A stretch of 64,000 nucleotides of DNA, from the NCBI GenBank assembly GCA_022661535.1, contig JAKULF010000002.1, positions 1,426,001 to 1,490,000 of the forward strand. The letters are read 5' to 3'. This stretch comes from Eutypa lata (lineage: Eukaryota > Ascomycota > Sordariomycetes > Xylariales > Diatrypaceae). Positions 47,314 through 59,443 of this stretch are shown here, one piece after another. The notes beneath the pieces were generated by a model that had not been told where the DNA came from, did no database searches, and was given only the letters and a program-made list of their open reading frames with translations. How positions within the stretch are numbered: position 1 is the first letter of the stretch; each line of letters opens with the position of its first letter. The position numbers were made by a program, and so were the translations under genes.

Positions 47314-48344
47314 AGCAGCCGCGGTTATGGACGGTCAAATTTTGACCACTCAACTGGCAAAATCAAAATCGTTGATAGGCCTTCAAGCTTAAGTGCTAAT
47401 AACGAGGAGACAGTAGTTGCTGATGCCCAGAACATAACACCAATCATTATGGCAAGGGGTGAGGAGACGGCGGTCCATGTTACTCGATCGTTTCGGGTCA
47501 ATTGGGGAACCTCACCAGGGACATCTTCTGTTATCTAATGCGGTTTACTGTCTTGTACGGAGTTTAATCCGCCGTACTTTTTCATATCGAGGAGGAGCAG
47601 ATACTAAGGCTCTTTGGTCCTACTTGGCTTACTGTCAGGTCGCTTAAAGGTGTTTGACAAATGTTGTCTGTCTGTAGCCATTATAATTTAGCATGCTGTG
47701 CATATATCAGGGTCATTGTCGTGAATCGGTGACGCTCAGTGTATTGCCTTGGAGCCTTAAGTCAGAGATCTAGTTATTCGGGTGATATTCTACCGCAAAC
47801 CTATGTAGTGGCTCAAAGCCACTGCTTCCCCACATTTGCCGACTCGCCTGACTTTCCAGACATTCCTTCCACGTTGTCGTAGATGCAATTGTTACAATGA
47901 TGAGACTCTTTGATAGGTAAGCCTTCGTCGGTCAACGGCCGTAATCTAGTCTAATATAGGTCAATGTTTTTATCAGTGAAAAAACGACACCGTTATAACG
48001 CTAATCGCTATAACGGTAAATATAGACAATTGTAGCATGCTGTGATAAGGACCCCCCTATAATAGAGGCAGCGATTGCATAAGGCATGTTGGCCAAGGAT
48101 CACCTTATTCTGAACATCACTAAACACCAATTATGATGTTCATTTTGTACAGCATATAGTTAATATCACTTTCCACCACTACCGTATCCTCTGCAGCTAT
48201 ATTACTTCGTAGATTAATTGCATGCAATAGCCTATACAGCATGACGTGGTTTTATAGCTAACAGTAGTCAACAAGGTACACTTGAGTATTCTATGAACCA
48301 ATTACAAGTATAAGAGAAAGAATAGTAAGGTTGAACTATGCAAG
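47314..48344. other. Convergent intergenic, no gene seen
   Basis: 1 kb between the convergent membrane-protein and monooxygenase genes. No coding or RNA feature supported. Confidence 0.5.
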
Positions 48345-49783
48345 TCATGAACCCATCGTAAACGCCCGTACGTCTGCTTCTACATTGTATTCATATAACC
48401 ATTTTTGTAACACCGGGTCCGCGAATGGATTGGGGAATCCTTCGCAAATTTGGTTTTGCAGCATTTGTAGATCCCGTGCATGTTGTTCAACCCCATCTGT
48501 CAGCTCTAATAAGTGTCCAACCTCCAGAGATGTAGCCCGAGTTGACAGGGTACGCTCTTGACGACGCCTGCAGAAGAATTCTAACCGGGCAGTGATCTCC
48601 GTTTCGGGTACTCCTTCTGGCAAGAGATGCCCCAAAAAGACACCATCTTCCATCGACTGGGATGCACCCTGAGCACTATGTTTCGGCAAATTTTCAGCTT
48701 AAAGGTTTTGTTAAATGGGATGTGATCTAGTGAACTTACAGAAATGGTGCCATTGCGTGGGCAGCGTCTCCGATGAGAAGCATTCTGCCCAACTCATTGT
48801 CAATCCACCTTCGACTTTCCCCTGCCAATTGTAAGATTGTCCAATACTTCGCATTCTTGGAAATGTCAACCAGCTTTGACAACACGGGATCCCAGCCAGT
48901 GAGGAAGCATTTCAGTTCCTTCTTATTTGCATCTTGAGGACCGAGTTGAATTCTACCTTCAACGGGGTCCGGGCAAACGAGGATGAAATTGAGGATTCCG
49001 TTGTAAGTGAGCTCATAACTCACAGCATGCGCTCTTGGTCCCATCCAGCAGTTGATTCCGGGTGGATCAACGAGAAATCGAAGATCGGAATCCTCACGAA
49101 GATCGTTCAATTCGATTGTTAATCTGTATACAAGCCTTCCCGTGGGTTCTGGGGGGTCTGGTCTCCCGAGGATCTTACTTCTACAGAAGCTTCGATCACC
49201 ATCGGCGCCAATAATGACATCTCCCTTGAAGATATCTCCTTTGGCAGTGAGGACACATTGGCTGGGAAGGTCTATTTTGATTACTGGGCTGCTGAGCCTT
49301 AAAGAGATATCCTGAAATCGGCGCGCCCTCTGGACAAGAATCTGAAGTATCTCTTTTCGGTGGATTAACAAGTGTGGTGTACCAAACCTGTCCTCCATAT
49401 CAGGACAAAGATTCGACCGATGCAATATTTGGCCGTCGCGAAAGGAGCGGAAAGCCACGGAATGAGGTGATGTCGCTTTACTTCGAACTTCGTTCAAGAT
49501 TCCCAAGCTCTGCATGGCTTGAGTCGAATTTGGTGGCATTTGCATGCCTGCACCAAGCTAGAGATCATGATGCATTAGATATTGATGGCTCATTGCTAGG
49601 ATATTCGGGCATAAGAAAGCAGAGCCTCGACGAGGGTTTGTAGCGAGGGAAGGGGGGCACTGATCATACCTCGGTGAATTCATCACGAGCCTCAAGCAAA
49701 GTAACACGATGTCCCGAACGGGCAAGAGCAATAGCTGCACTAAGTCCCGCCAACCCACCACCAATTATTATTATGGTAAGCAT
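48345..49783 (-). CDS. FAD-dependent monooxygenase (class A aromatic hydroxylase type), 420 aa
   Basis: Hydroxylates or epoxidises using NAD(P)H and O2. Three exons in phase: 49783-49670, 49557-48740, 48675-48345 (1263 nt). The first acceptor is CTCTAG and the second ACATAG. The N-terminal Rossmann motif is LTIIIIGGGLAGLSAAIALA (G8, G10, G13), followed by HRVTLLEA. The DG motif is DVIIGADGDRSFCRSKIL. The second FAD motif is GRMLLIGDAAHAMAPFLAQG, ending in ASQSMEDG. All cofactor motifs are intact, so the enzyme is probably active. The frame upstream of ATG 49783 lacks an ATG. It shares a 564-bp divergent promoter with the prenyltransferase gene. FMO plus UbiA is the usual core of fungal meroterpenoid clusters, which is an inference here. 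Confidence 0.92.
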
Positions 49784-50347
49784 TATTACTACTATGTACG
49801 ATTTTGTCAATATTATTTTCCTTGAAATTGAAGGATAACGTTCAATAAAGGATTTCTTCAATCAGTAAAGTGACGGACCCTATATAGCTTAAGATTGCGC
49901 TGTTAATCGGTTCTATTGCCTACTGTTAGACAGAACTTTTGGTTGAAATGGTTATTCCACTTACTCTATGTCCCATGATTTTCCGATCGTTGCGACCAGG
50001 ATATTGCCACGGGGTGGTGTGATATTATATTGGCAGGGTGGCTCTTCTGCGGGGTTCCTGTCCTGGCAGTAATTATGAATGTTGGTCGACATGCATTGTA
50101 TGACTTAAATGTTGGTTGGCGTACATTATATAGCTTACACATTTGTTCAAGCGGTGACGCTAACAATTAAACCAGCCTTGGACTTGTATCACTTGTAGTA
50201 GATGGTCCTGTCTCGGGATTAGTCCCTTGGCTTATATCATGAGTCTCTATCTTCCCAAAACTTCCCGCAATATGTGGTTGATATCCTTTGTGCCACCTTG
50301 TTCCACACTCTCAAGTAATAATATCCTCATTAAAATAACACAGTCCA
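49784..50347. promoter_or_regulatory. Bidirectional promoter region, monooxygenase/prenyltransferase
   Basis: 564 bp between two divergent cluster genes. Contains two imperfect 29-bp direct repeats, 50079-50107 and 50109-50137. Co-regulation of the two genes is likely from layout, not shown. Confidence 0.6.
50079..50137. repeat. Two 29-bp imperfect direct repeats
   Basis: Both units begin ATGTTGGT and end CTTA. They differ at seven positions, all transitions, and are spaced by one base. They lie in the shared promoter. Confidence 0.85.
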
Positions 50348-50894
50348 ATGTCTCGCCAAAACGAGCTGAGCTCTGAAAACGCTCGTGAAAACACGCATCT
50401 ACCCCAATACTCCCCACCTGCCACAAGCGTGCTCTTTGTTATTCCATCAGCGTGGGCGCCTTACGGAGAGCTAGCTCGAATTCACCGACCAAATGGCTTC
50501 TTACTTGTGTATTTCCCCCACCTGTTTGGCACCATATACTCGTTATGTCTCCACGCCGAACATAATCCATTGAAACTTATACGGAAGAATGCTATCCTTT
50601 TGGTCGGTAGCATATTCTCTCGCTCTTCCATATGCGCTTGGAATGATATTATCGACCGTGAATACGATCGGCAAGTGCCCAGGTGCTGCCAACGACCTAT
50701 CGCACGTGGTGCCATTCGTCCAGCCCAGGGACTTTTATTTACTGTCTTCCTGACAGTGCCGGCTCTAGCCTGCCTCTACGGCCTCCCGAGGATTTGTTGG
50801 ATAATATCTATACCCGATATGTTCTTGATGGCCCTCTACCCGTTCGCAAAGCGATTCATAAACTTTCCTCAAGTCATTTTGGGCATACAGCTAG

Positions 50895-50899
50895 CTATG
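50895..50899. repeat. Target-site duplication, left copy (CTATG)
   Basis: Five bases directly before the 5' LTR. The right copy at 58251-58255 reads CTATA, a single G-to-A difference. Confidence 0.85.
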
Positions 50900-51073
50900 T
50901 GTTGCAGTTAGAGCGGCTTACTAAGCTCTCGAAACAAGGTAAACTTATATCCGAGGCTTTTATAATATATATAAATCTTCCTAATCACTTATCCTTAGTT
51001 TTAAAGCTTTTTAAATAATATTTACACGACGTTTTATATTATACTTTATTCTTAAATTAATTTATACGTAATA
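50900..51073 (+). repeat. 5' LTR, 174 bp
   Basis: Begins TGTTGCAGTTAGAGCGGCTT and ends GTAATA (probably CA before mutation). The first ~45 bp keep normal base composition. The last half is mutated (TATTATACTTTATTCTTAAA where the 3' LTR keeps C). Confidence 0.93.
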
Positions 51074-54000
51074 ATTATAAGCTCGACGTTTAATTAACTT
51101 TAATTTTAATATATTATATTAATTTTCGAATTACTTTATATATCGATTATTACGTAAAATTAACTATTTATATACTTATTATATAACTTTTATTTATACA
51201 TTATTACGCTTTATTAATTAATTAAACATTTTAACTTTATTTATAAAGTTTTAAACGAGCTTTTTAAATTATAACTTCTTTTAATAAAAACGAAAAAGCT
51301 TTTTCGATTAACGTTTTTATAATTAATTAACGAACATTTCTTCGTTAATATATATAACTTCGCTTTAACGTTAAAAACTATAAAATTTAACTTTATATTA
51401 ATCTTAAAAGCGAATTTATTAAAAATTATACTTTTACGTTTTTTATATTTACGTATATATAATTTTTTAATAACTTTTATAAATAAAAAAATAAAAATTA
51501 TAAAAAGCGTTTTAAAGCGTAAAAGAAACTTTTATTTTTAAATAAAAAAACGAAGTTATAAATAATTAAAAAAAGCATTTTAAAAGTTAATAAAAAATAT
51601 AAATAAAAGCTTAAACGTTTTTTAATTAAATAATTTAAATATATATAAATTTTTAATTAAATAATTAATATTAATAATTAAATTAATAAAACAATTATTA
51701 AAAACATTTTAAATTTTATTTAAATTAAATAAGTTTAAAATAATGATTTTATTATTTAAAAGTTTATAAAATATATTAAAAAACATTATAAGTCTTTTAA
51801 TTTTATTATTTCGTTTAATATTAAAAAAAAATATAAGTTTATATTTAAAAAAATAAAGCATAATAATATTAAATTAAATATTTAATATTATAAATAATTA
51901 AAAACTTTTTAAAATACTTAAGTAAATAACGTTTTCGATGTATAAAAGCCGCTTTCGATTAAAAATCTTTTATATATATTAAATTATAAAATAATTAAAT
52001 CTTAAACGAATCGAAAAATTTAAAATTTAATAAAAAAAAACGCATTTAAAATTTTAATTTTCAACTTAAACGTATACGAAAATATATTTTTTATTATATT
52101 TAAAAAGAATAAGTTTTATATTACTTTAAGCGAATTAAAAGTATTTATAATGTTTAAAGAAAATTTATCTTTAACTTTATAAAAAAAGTTTAACTTTAAG
52201 TCGAAAAAGTTAAAAAATTAATAAAATAACGATTATAAATACTTTTATCGTTTTAACTTTAATATAAAATATATTTAAAAGTTTATTATTTATAATAAGC
52301 TTTTTTATACGTTTATTAAAAAACTTATTAAAAAGATTATTTAAATAAATAATAAAGTTTATAATAAAATTTTTAAGAATTTAAAAGTTTTGTATTTTAA
52401 AAATCTTTATATTAAATTTATTAAGTTTAACTTATTAAACGATTTCGATAAACTTAAAAAAAGTACTTTATAAAGCTTATTAAAAAAAGAAAATATTTTT
52501 ATAATAATAATTAATTCTTTTTTATTAAATTTAAGCGTTTTTAAAGTTTATTTAACGTTTATTTATAATCGTTATTCTTTTATAAATTTTACTTTAATAA
52601 ATAATTATAGTGTTATTTACTTAATTAATAATCGAAATTTATTCGTTTTTAATACTTTTAAAAAAGTTATAAAAAAAAAAATAATAAAGGTAAAAATTAC
52701 GTTATTTTCGATTAATAAAATCGACATTTAAATAATTAAAAAAGTTTTTAATAAGTAATAAAATTTTAAAATTATTAACTTAATTTTAAAGAATATAATA
52801 ATAATTAAAGGGTTTTATTTAAACGTAATATTAAAAGTTTATTTAAAAAAGAAAAGTATTTAATATTACGGTTTTAATATTTTTTTAAAAATTAATAATA
52901 TTAAATAAAATTATATATTTATTATATTTAAACGTAAATAAAATTTTATTTTTTTTAAATATAAATTTATTATTTTTTATTTAAGCGTTTTTATTAATAT
53001 TTTTATAAGTTTTATAAGTATTATAATATTTTCTTTATTAAAACGTAAATAAAGATCGAAAACGTAAAAACTTTTAATAAATTATTTACGCTTTTAAAAA
53101 AATTTAAAAAAGTTATAACATTTAAAAATAAAGTACTTAAGTTTAATAATGCTTAAAGAACTTATTAATTACTTTTAAAACGTTTTTATTAATAATATAA
53201 TATATTTAAAGTATAAACATTACGCTCGAATATATATTACGAAAATAATATTAAAAAAATTATTAAAAAATTAAATATTTAAGTTATTTTAATATATTTA
53301 TTAAAATTAATTTAATTATTTTTTAAGATATAATAAATATAAATAATTATTAATTATTAAAAACGATTATAACGATAAACTTTTCGATTATTTAATTATA
53401 AATAAAAATAATAAAATTATTATAAAAATCTTATAAAATTTTAAAAACTAAATACGTAAATATAAACAACTCGCGATTTATATAATTCGATAAAATAACG
53501 ATATTAAAACGATTAATATTTAAGAAAACATTTAATATTAATATTAAGTTAAAGTTAAAAATATAAAAATTAAGATTTTTTTTTTATATATTAAAGAATT
53601 AATAAATAAAAAAGAAAATATCGAAAGTATAATTATCTTAAAATATATTATAATAATAATTATAATAAATCTTTCGAAAGATGTTTAATTAAAAGTAATT
53701 TAATACGAAATAATTTAACTTTATAATATAAGTTTAAATTTTATAAATTATAATAAAAACTTAAATAAAATATTTAAAAATTAATTTTAATAATATTTTC
53801 GATAATTTAATTTAAAGATTTTTAAAGCATTTATAATAAATTTTCGATTTAATTTTAATTTAATATAAATATTTAAATATTAAGCTTATTTATTAAAAAA
53901 AAACCGAAAAGCTTATAAAAACCAAAAAGCTTTTAAAGTAAATTTTAAAACGTATATAAATTATTTAATAAATTATATTATAATAAATCTTTATAAGATT

Positions 54001-55680
54001 TAAATCTTTAACTTAAATTAAATAATTATTACGTATAATATATACTTTAACGAATAATTCTTTTATAAAAAAAAAACAAAAAAAAAAAAAGCGATTTTTA
54101 TAAATATTAATTAATCGTTTATAAAATATTTTTATATAAACGAAAACGTTATAAATACTTTATATATTACTTAAATATTAAAAACGTAAAATTTAAAAAA
54201 TAAAATAACTTTTTTTACTTTTAAATTAATTAAATATAATTTTAATTCCTTAAATAATTAATTAAAAAATTTAAATTTAAAAATAAAAAAGCTTATATTA
54301 TAAAATAAAAAAGTTATAAAATTTTAAATCTTTAATCTTATATTTAATTTTAATTTCGAGCAAAATTTTAAATCGATAAAGAAAAAACAACTTGTTTTTT
54401 TTAAAAATAAAGCATTTATTATAAGTAATAAAAAGGCTTACGAAAGCTTTAAAAAAAAAGCTTATAAAAGCATTATAAGGATTTATAAAGTTAATAATAT
54501 TTTTAATATTTAATATAAAATTAACATAAACGAGTTTTTATTAAAAAATAAAAAGCTTATTTACGATATTATCGTTATAATTTAAAATAACGATCGAAAT
54601 ATATACTTTATCGATTTAATTAATACTTAAAATATTATATATAAACTTTTTATTCGTAAAAAAAAACAAAAAAGTTATTTATAAATAATATAAATAATTT
54701 AATTAATATAATATAACGTTAAATAACGTTTACGCATAAATTATAACTTTATAATACGTCGAAATATAAAATTTTAAATTATGAAAAATTAAAATAAATC
54801 GAAAAACTTATAAATTAAGTAAAATAATTATATAATAAATAACTTAATTATTAAAAATAACGTATATAAAATATAATTTATCGATAAATTTAAAGATATA
54901 ATAACTTTAAAAGTTATAAAAATAAAAAAAATAATAAATTTTAATTTATTTTTTTTAAAAAACGCTTTAAGTAAAAAAAAAAAAAAGTTAATAACTTTTT
55001 ATATTATTATAATTATAATAATTTTTTAAAAACATATTATTTACTTTTTAATAATTTTAAATAAAAGTAAATTATATAAAAACGAATTATTTAAATCGTT
55101 TAAATTATAAAAAGATTTAATTAATTATTTATTAAAAAAAAACTTTACGAAAAACGTATATATAAAAATAAAAATTATAATTATTAAAGATATATTTAAA
55201 GAAATAAATTATTAATAAATTAAACTTTAACTTATTTCGTTAAAATAAATATTTAATTATAAGTTTAATAAAAATAATTATTTAAAACGTTATAAATTAA
55301 AGTTAATTATATATAATAATTTTTAAAAAGAAAATATATTCGGTTTAATTTATATTATAACGTTTATAACGAAAATTTTTAAAGTTATTATAATTATAAC
55401 GATAAAGTTTAATTTAAAAATTAATTAATATAACGTTAAAATAACGTTTTTAAATATAATAAAAAACGATAACGTATTAATAATTTACGAATATTTAAAT
55501 AAATTTAAAAAATATAATATTTTATTAAAAATTAAAAAAGCTTTATATAAATTAAAAAACTTATTAATATTATAATATAAAAAGTTTAATTTAATATTAA
55601 AAGAAGTTAAATTTATTATTTTAATAAAAAAACCGTATTTATTTTATAATAAATAACGTATATTTTTAATTATATTTTTT

Positions 55681-55689
55681 ATAAATAAC
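55681..55689 (+). other. Reverse-transcriptase catalytic triad converted to I-N-N
   Basis: ATA AAT AAC stands where copia elements have a Val/Tyr-Asp-Asp codon triplet. Both Asp-to-Asn changes are GA-to-AA, as RIP produces. The element cannot move autonomously. Confidence 0.75.
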
Positions 55690-57354
55690 ATTTTAATTTT
55701 ATATAATAAAAAATATAAAGTAAAAGCTTAAAAGTTTAAGAATTAATTTAAAATAAAATATAAATTTAAAAAATAAAGTTTAATAAGTTAATTTTTCGGC
55801 ATTAAAATAATTAAAAATCGTAAAGCGCATAAAATTTATTTATTTTATAATTTATATATTAAAAAAATAATAACTTATTTTAATTTAATTAATAATGTTT
55901 ATAAATTAATAATATTTTTAAAACTTTAAATATTTAAAAAAAACTTATATTAAGTTTTAAAATATTAAATTAAAAATTATTAAAAGTGTATAAACTTTAT
56001 ATTTTATATTACGATTATAATATAATTAAATATAACGTTTATAATATTTAATTTATTTAAGTTTTTTATTAATTTATTTTTAAAATATATAAAAGCGATT
56101 AATAATATAATTAAATATTTTTATGTAATAAAGTATTTAAATATCGCTTATAAAGATAAAATTAAAAAAGTATAAGTATTATTAATAATAAAAAATGTTT
56201 TTTTTATAAATAATAAAAAAATTAAATAATTTTTTTAAAAGTATTTAATATTTTTATTTAAAGAATTTATAACGTAAAAAATAATTTATTAAAATACGAT
56301 TATTATATTTATTATAAAAATAAAAACGTTAATATTTAAATATATAATTAAAAAAGTCGTTATTTTAAAACGTTTATTTTAAAATTTATAACTTAAATTT
56401 AATAAAATATAAAAAATCTTTTATAATAATTAATAAATAATAAAATTAATTATAAAATAAATTAAAAAAATTAATATAAAACTTTATTATATAAATATAT
56501 AAAATATATAATTTAAGTAAAAATAAATAAAAAAAACCTTTAAAATTACTTATTTATTTATGAATTAAATGCTTATTAATAAGTTAATAAAAGCATTTAA
56601 TAAATAAAAATTTAAATATTTTAAAACGTTTTTTAATTTTTAAAATATAAAGTAAATTATTTTAAAAAATATAAAATAAAGCGAATAATATTAAATTTTT
56701 ATTTAAAATATAATAATTTAAATTTAAAAGTTAAATTTTTATAAAACACGAAAACTTATTAAATAATAAAAGTATTAAAAAACTAAAGCTTTAAAAATAA
56801 TAATAAAAACGAATATTTAAATTAAAGCTTTTAAATAATAAAATAACTTAATTAATTATATAAGTTTATAAAATCTTTATTAAAATATAAATTATATTAA
56901 CTTTATTATCGTTATTATTATTATCGGTATCGATATCGTTAACTTTCGAAAACGAAAAGCGAAACTCGCTTTATTTAAAGTTATCGTTTTCTTTTTCGTT
57001 TTTATTTTTTTTTTTTTTCTTTTCGTTTTTTTCGTCGTTTTTTTTTTTTTTTTTTTTTTTGAAAAAAACGCATAAACGATAACGAATTATAATAATAAGT
57101 TTTATATAATCGTTAATATAAAAGCATAATAATAAAAAATTAAAATAATTTATTTAATTAAAATTAAAACGATTAATTATTAAAAAAACGACGAAAAAAT
57201 GCGCAATAAAACAAATATAACGTAAATTAAAATATATATAAATTAAATTTAATATTAATAATAAATAATAATATAATAAAATTAACACTTATTAATAAAA
57301 ATACTTAAACAAATAATTTTAATAACGAAAATTACAATTTAAAATATTTAAATA

Positions 57355-57550
57355 TTAACCGTTAAACCGGCCGGCAAACGCGTTACGAGCGCACTTTAAG
57401 CATAAAGTACGCCGCGCAATAATCGTTGCCGGACGCGGTTCACGACCAGGCGTACGCAAAAATGAAAGCGAAGGAAAAGGTAATGCAATAGCAGCAACAC
57501 GCGCGACGCAAACACGCGTAACGTTAACTACTTATACGGCCTTAATAACG
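57355..57550. other. GC-balanced island inside the A+T-rich element
   Basis: About 195 bp with normal G+C (e.g. CCGGCCGGCAAACGCGTTAC, ACGCGCGACGCAAACACGCG) lies between the RNase H region and the 3' LTR, in sequence otherwise nearly free of G and C outside CpG. It is flanked by a T-run near 57036-57060 and an A-run near 57670-57705. No coding frame is recognised. Confidence 0.85.
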
Positions 57551-57671
57551 CGCAAAAAACAAAAAAGCATTTTATTATTATTATTATTATTATTTTTTTT
57601 TATTATAAATACGTTAATTTATAATTTTACGAACGTTACAAATTAAAAACGTACGTACGAAAATTATAATA

Positions 57672-57707
<36 letters not shown>

Positions 57708-58076
57708 ATAATAATAAAATAAATAACTTTTATAACTTAAATTTTTAAATAATAATTTATACCTTTATTTATTCGTATTTAAAAAAAAATACATATAATC
57801 TTTAATTAAATAAAATATAAAACTTAATATAAACTTTATATTTATAAAAATTAATAAAAACATTATAATATATATAATTACGTATAATTTCTTATATATA
57901 AATAACTTTATTTTAAAAATACGATTATTTAAACTTTAATTAAAATGCTTTAAATTACGAAAAATACTTTCGAAATTAAAAAATATACTTAATAAAATAA
58001 AAAAATTATAATTTTATAAATTTAAAATATCGTAAAATAATTAAAAATATCGTAAAATATTTTAATTTAAAAAATA

Positions 58077-58250
58077 TATTATAATTAAAACAACTTATTA
58101 AACTCTCGAAATAAAATAAACTTATATTCGAAGCTTTTATAATATATATAAATCTTCTTAATCACTTATCCTTAATTTTAAAGCTTCTTAAACAATATTC
58201 ACACGACGCTTTATACCATACCCTGCTCCTAAATCAATCTATACGTAATA
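58077..58250 (+). repeat. 3' LTR, 174 bp
   Basis: Aligns without gaps to the 5' LTR over 174 bp. Its left half is mutated (TATTATAATTAAAACAACTT). Its right half keeps C and G (CATACCCTGCTCCTAAATCA). It ends GTAATA, followed by the target copy CTATA. Confidence 0.93.
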
Positions 58251-58255
58251 CTATA
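58251..58255. repeat. Target-site duplication, right copy (CTATA)
   Basis: Pairs with CTATG at 50895-50899. The next base, 58256, resumes the prenyltransferase frame. Confidence 0.85.
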
Positions 58256-58681
58256 AGTTTCCTTATAAGAAAAGGTGCTATGAATGCCGGCTTAAGCTTA
58301 AGTGATGTTCCATTCTACTTCGCAAATGTCTGCTGGACCATCATATACGATACCGTGTACGCACAGCTAGACGTAAAGGACGATGCAAAAGCGGGTGTAC
58401 GAAGCATAGCTGTTCTCTTTCGTGGACGTACGAAGTCTATATTATGTGCTGTTTCATTTGCGAAGGTAGCCTTGCTGTTTGTATCTGGATAGTTACAAGA
58501 TTTTGGGCGTGGCTACGCAGCCCTGACGGGCGGTGGAACATTGGCCTCCCTGAGTTACATGCTTCTAACCATCGACTTAAGCAAGCCATCTGACTGTTTG
58601 TGGTGGTTCCAAAATGGATTTTGGTTTATTGGTTTGTCAGTCTCTGCTGGTTTAGGCCTAGAGTACTTAGGTTGGCGGTGA

Positions 58682-59443
58682 ACTTCTGCGACATTACCTC
58701 AGGTAGTACCTTATTCATTTAAGGTGGGATGTCTCTTTCCTATTCAACATAGGATTCGACTAATTTTACATGGAAATATACAATCTTTCATTCCATTTGA
58801 TTTAACAGCTAGTATCCATTTCATGCACATACGTGGGTGGTTTGATGGACATGGTAGCAAAAGCTTTGGGTAATCTCAGTAATATAAGTCACCTTGTTTC
58901 CGCTTTGCTTCAACGTTTAAATAATATCCCGATATATTATTCATCACTTTCGAAAGAAAGGACAAAGAACCATTGTTCAATTAAAGAGTAAAGTCCCTCG
59001 AGGGTTAGCACGATAAGTTTCAACGATACCAACAGTCTGCATATTTTCAACTTAAAACGTATACGCGATAACGATCCTGCAGAAGTCTGGTCGACTGCCC
59101 TTTCCCATATATATCGGGATGATCTTCTACACACTAGCAATGTAATAAAAACCGATTCGTGTAAAAGTTGCATACTCTTTCATACACTCCTTATAGTATA
59201 TTATTACTACCACTATCACTTAATGAGAGAGGGGCACAGTTAGATTCCTGTCGTAGCCAATACCTCCATTTCCCCTCCTTTCTATCCATCCTTTACTACC
59301 CACTCCCGAACCTAACATCACAGTACAATACCTTTTACAATTTTTGAATAATCTAAGTGGCGTATTAGCACATCGTCCTGAAGTAATATCCATTGAACCG
59401 CGTCCTCGTCGAGTCTCTGTAGGATAGCCGCCCACAGCTACCC
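58682..59443. other. Convergent intergenic, no gene seen
   Basis: 760 bp between the prenyltransferase 3' end and the hydrolase 3' end. No supported feature. Confidence 0.5.

Larger units (their letters stand above)
50900..58250 (+). mobile_element. Copia-type LTR retrotransposon, RIP-degenerated, 7351 bp
   Basis: Two 174-bp LTRs (50900-51073, 58077-58250) flank an interior that is overwhelmingly A+T and has no frame of 60 codons. Reading the plus strand through the mutations, a reverse-transcriptase active site is visible at 55681-55689 as Ile-Asn-Asn where Val-Asp-Asp is expected. It is followed by LILYNKKYKVKA and FGIKIIKNRKAHKIYL. A copia RNase H region lies at about 56190-56340 (NVFFINNKKIK for a DASFANNK-type motif, then stops where Trp was). 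Asp-to-Asn and Trp-to-stop changes are G-to-A. RT and RNase H lie in the 3' half, as in copia. It inserted into the prenyltransferase gene. Confidence 0.93.
50348..58681 (+). pseudogene. UbiA-type aromatic prenyltransferase gene split by a retrotransposon
   Basis: UbiA enzymes are polytopic membrane proteins that attach prenyl chains to aromatic acceptors. The 5' part is 50348-50899 and the 3' part is 58256-58681. With the element and one target copy left out, the frame is continuous over 325 codons. The first Asp motif NDIIDREYD (N99, D100, D103, D107) and the second YDTVYAQLDVKDD (D216, D223, D226, D227) are intact. So are the opening ARIHRPNGFLLVYFPHLFGT and the ending WWFQNGFWFIGLS. Besides the insertion, TAG at 58490-58492 interrupts codon 263 where Trp is expected (VSG-stop-LQDF). 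Without the element this would be a full-length COQ2/meroterpenoid-type prenyltransferase. As it stands it cannot be made from one ordinary transcript. Confidence 0.93.

Noticed and set aside
51074..58076. Search for surviving open frames or host genes inside the A+T block
   Set aside because: No frame of 60 codons. Protein similarity appears only when in-frame stops and Asp-to-Asn changes are tolerated, so it is dead element sequence.
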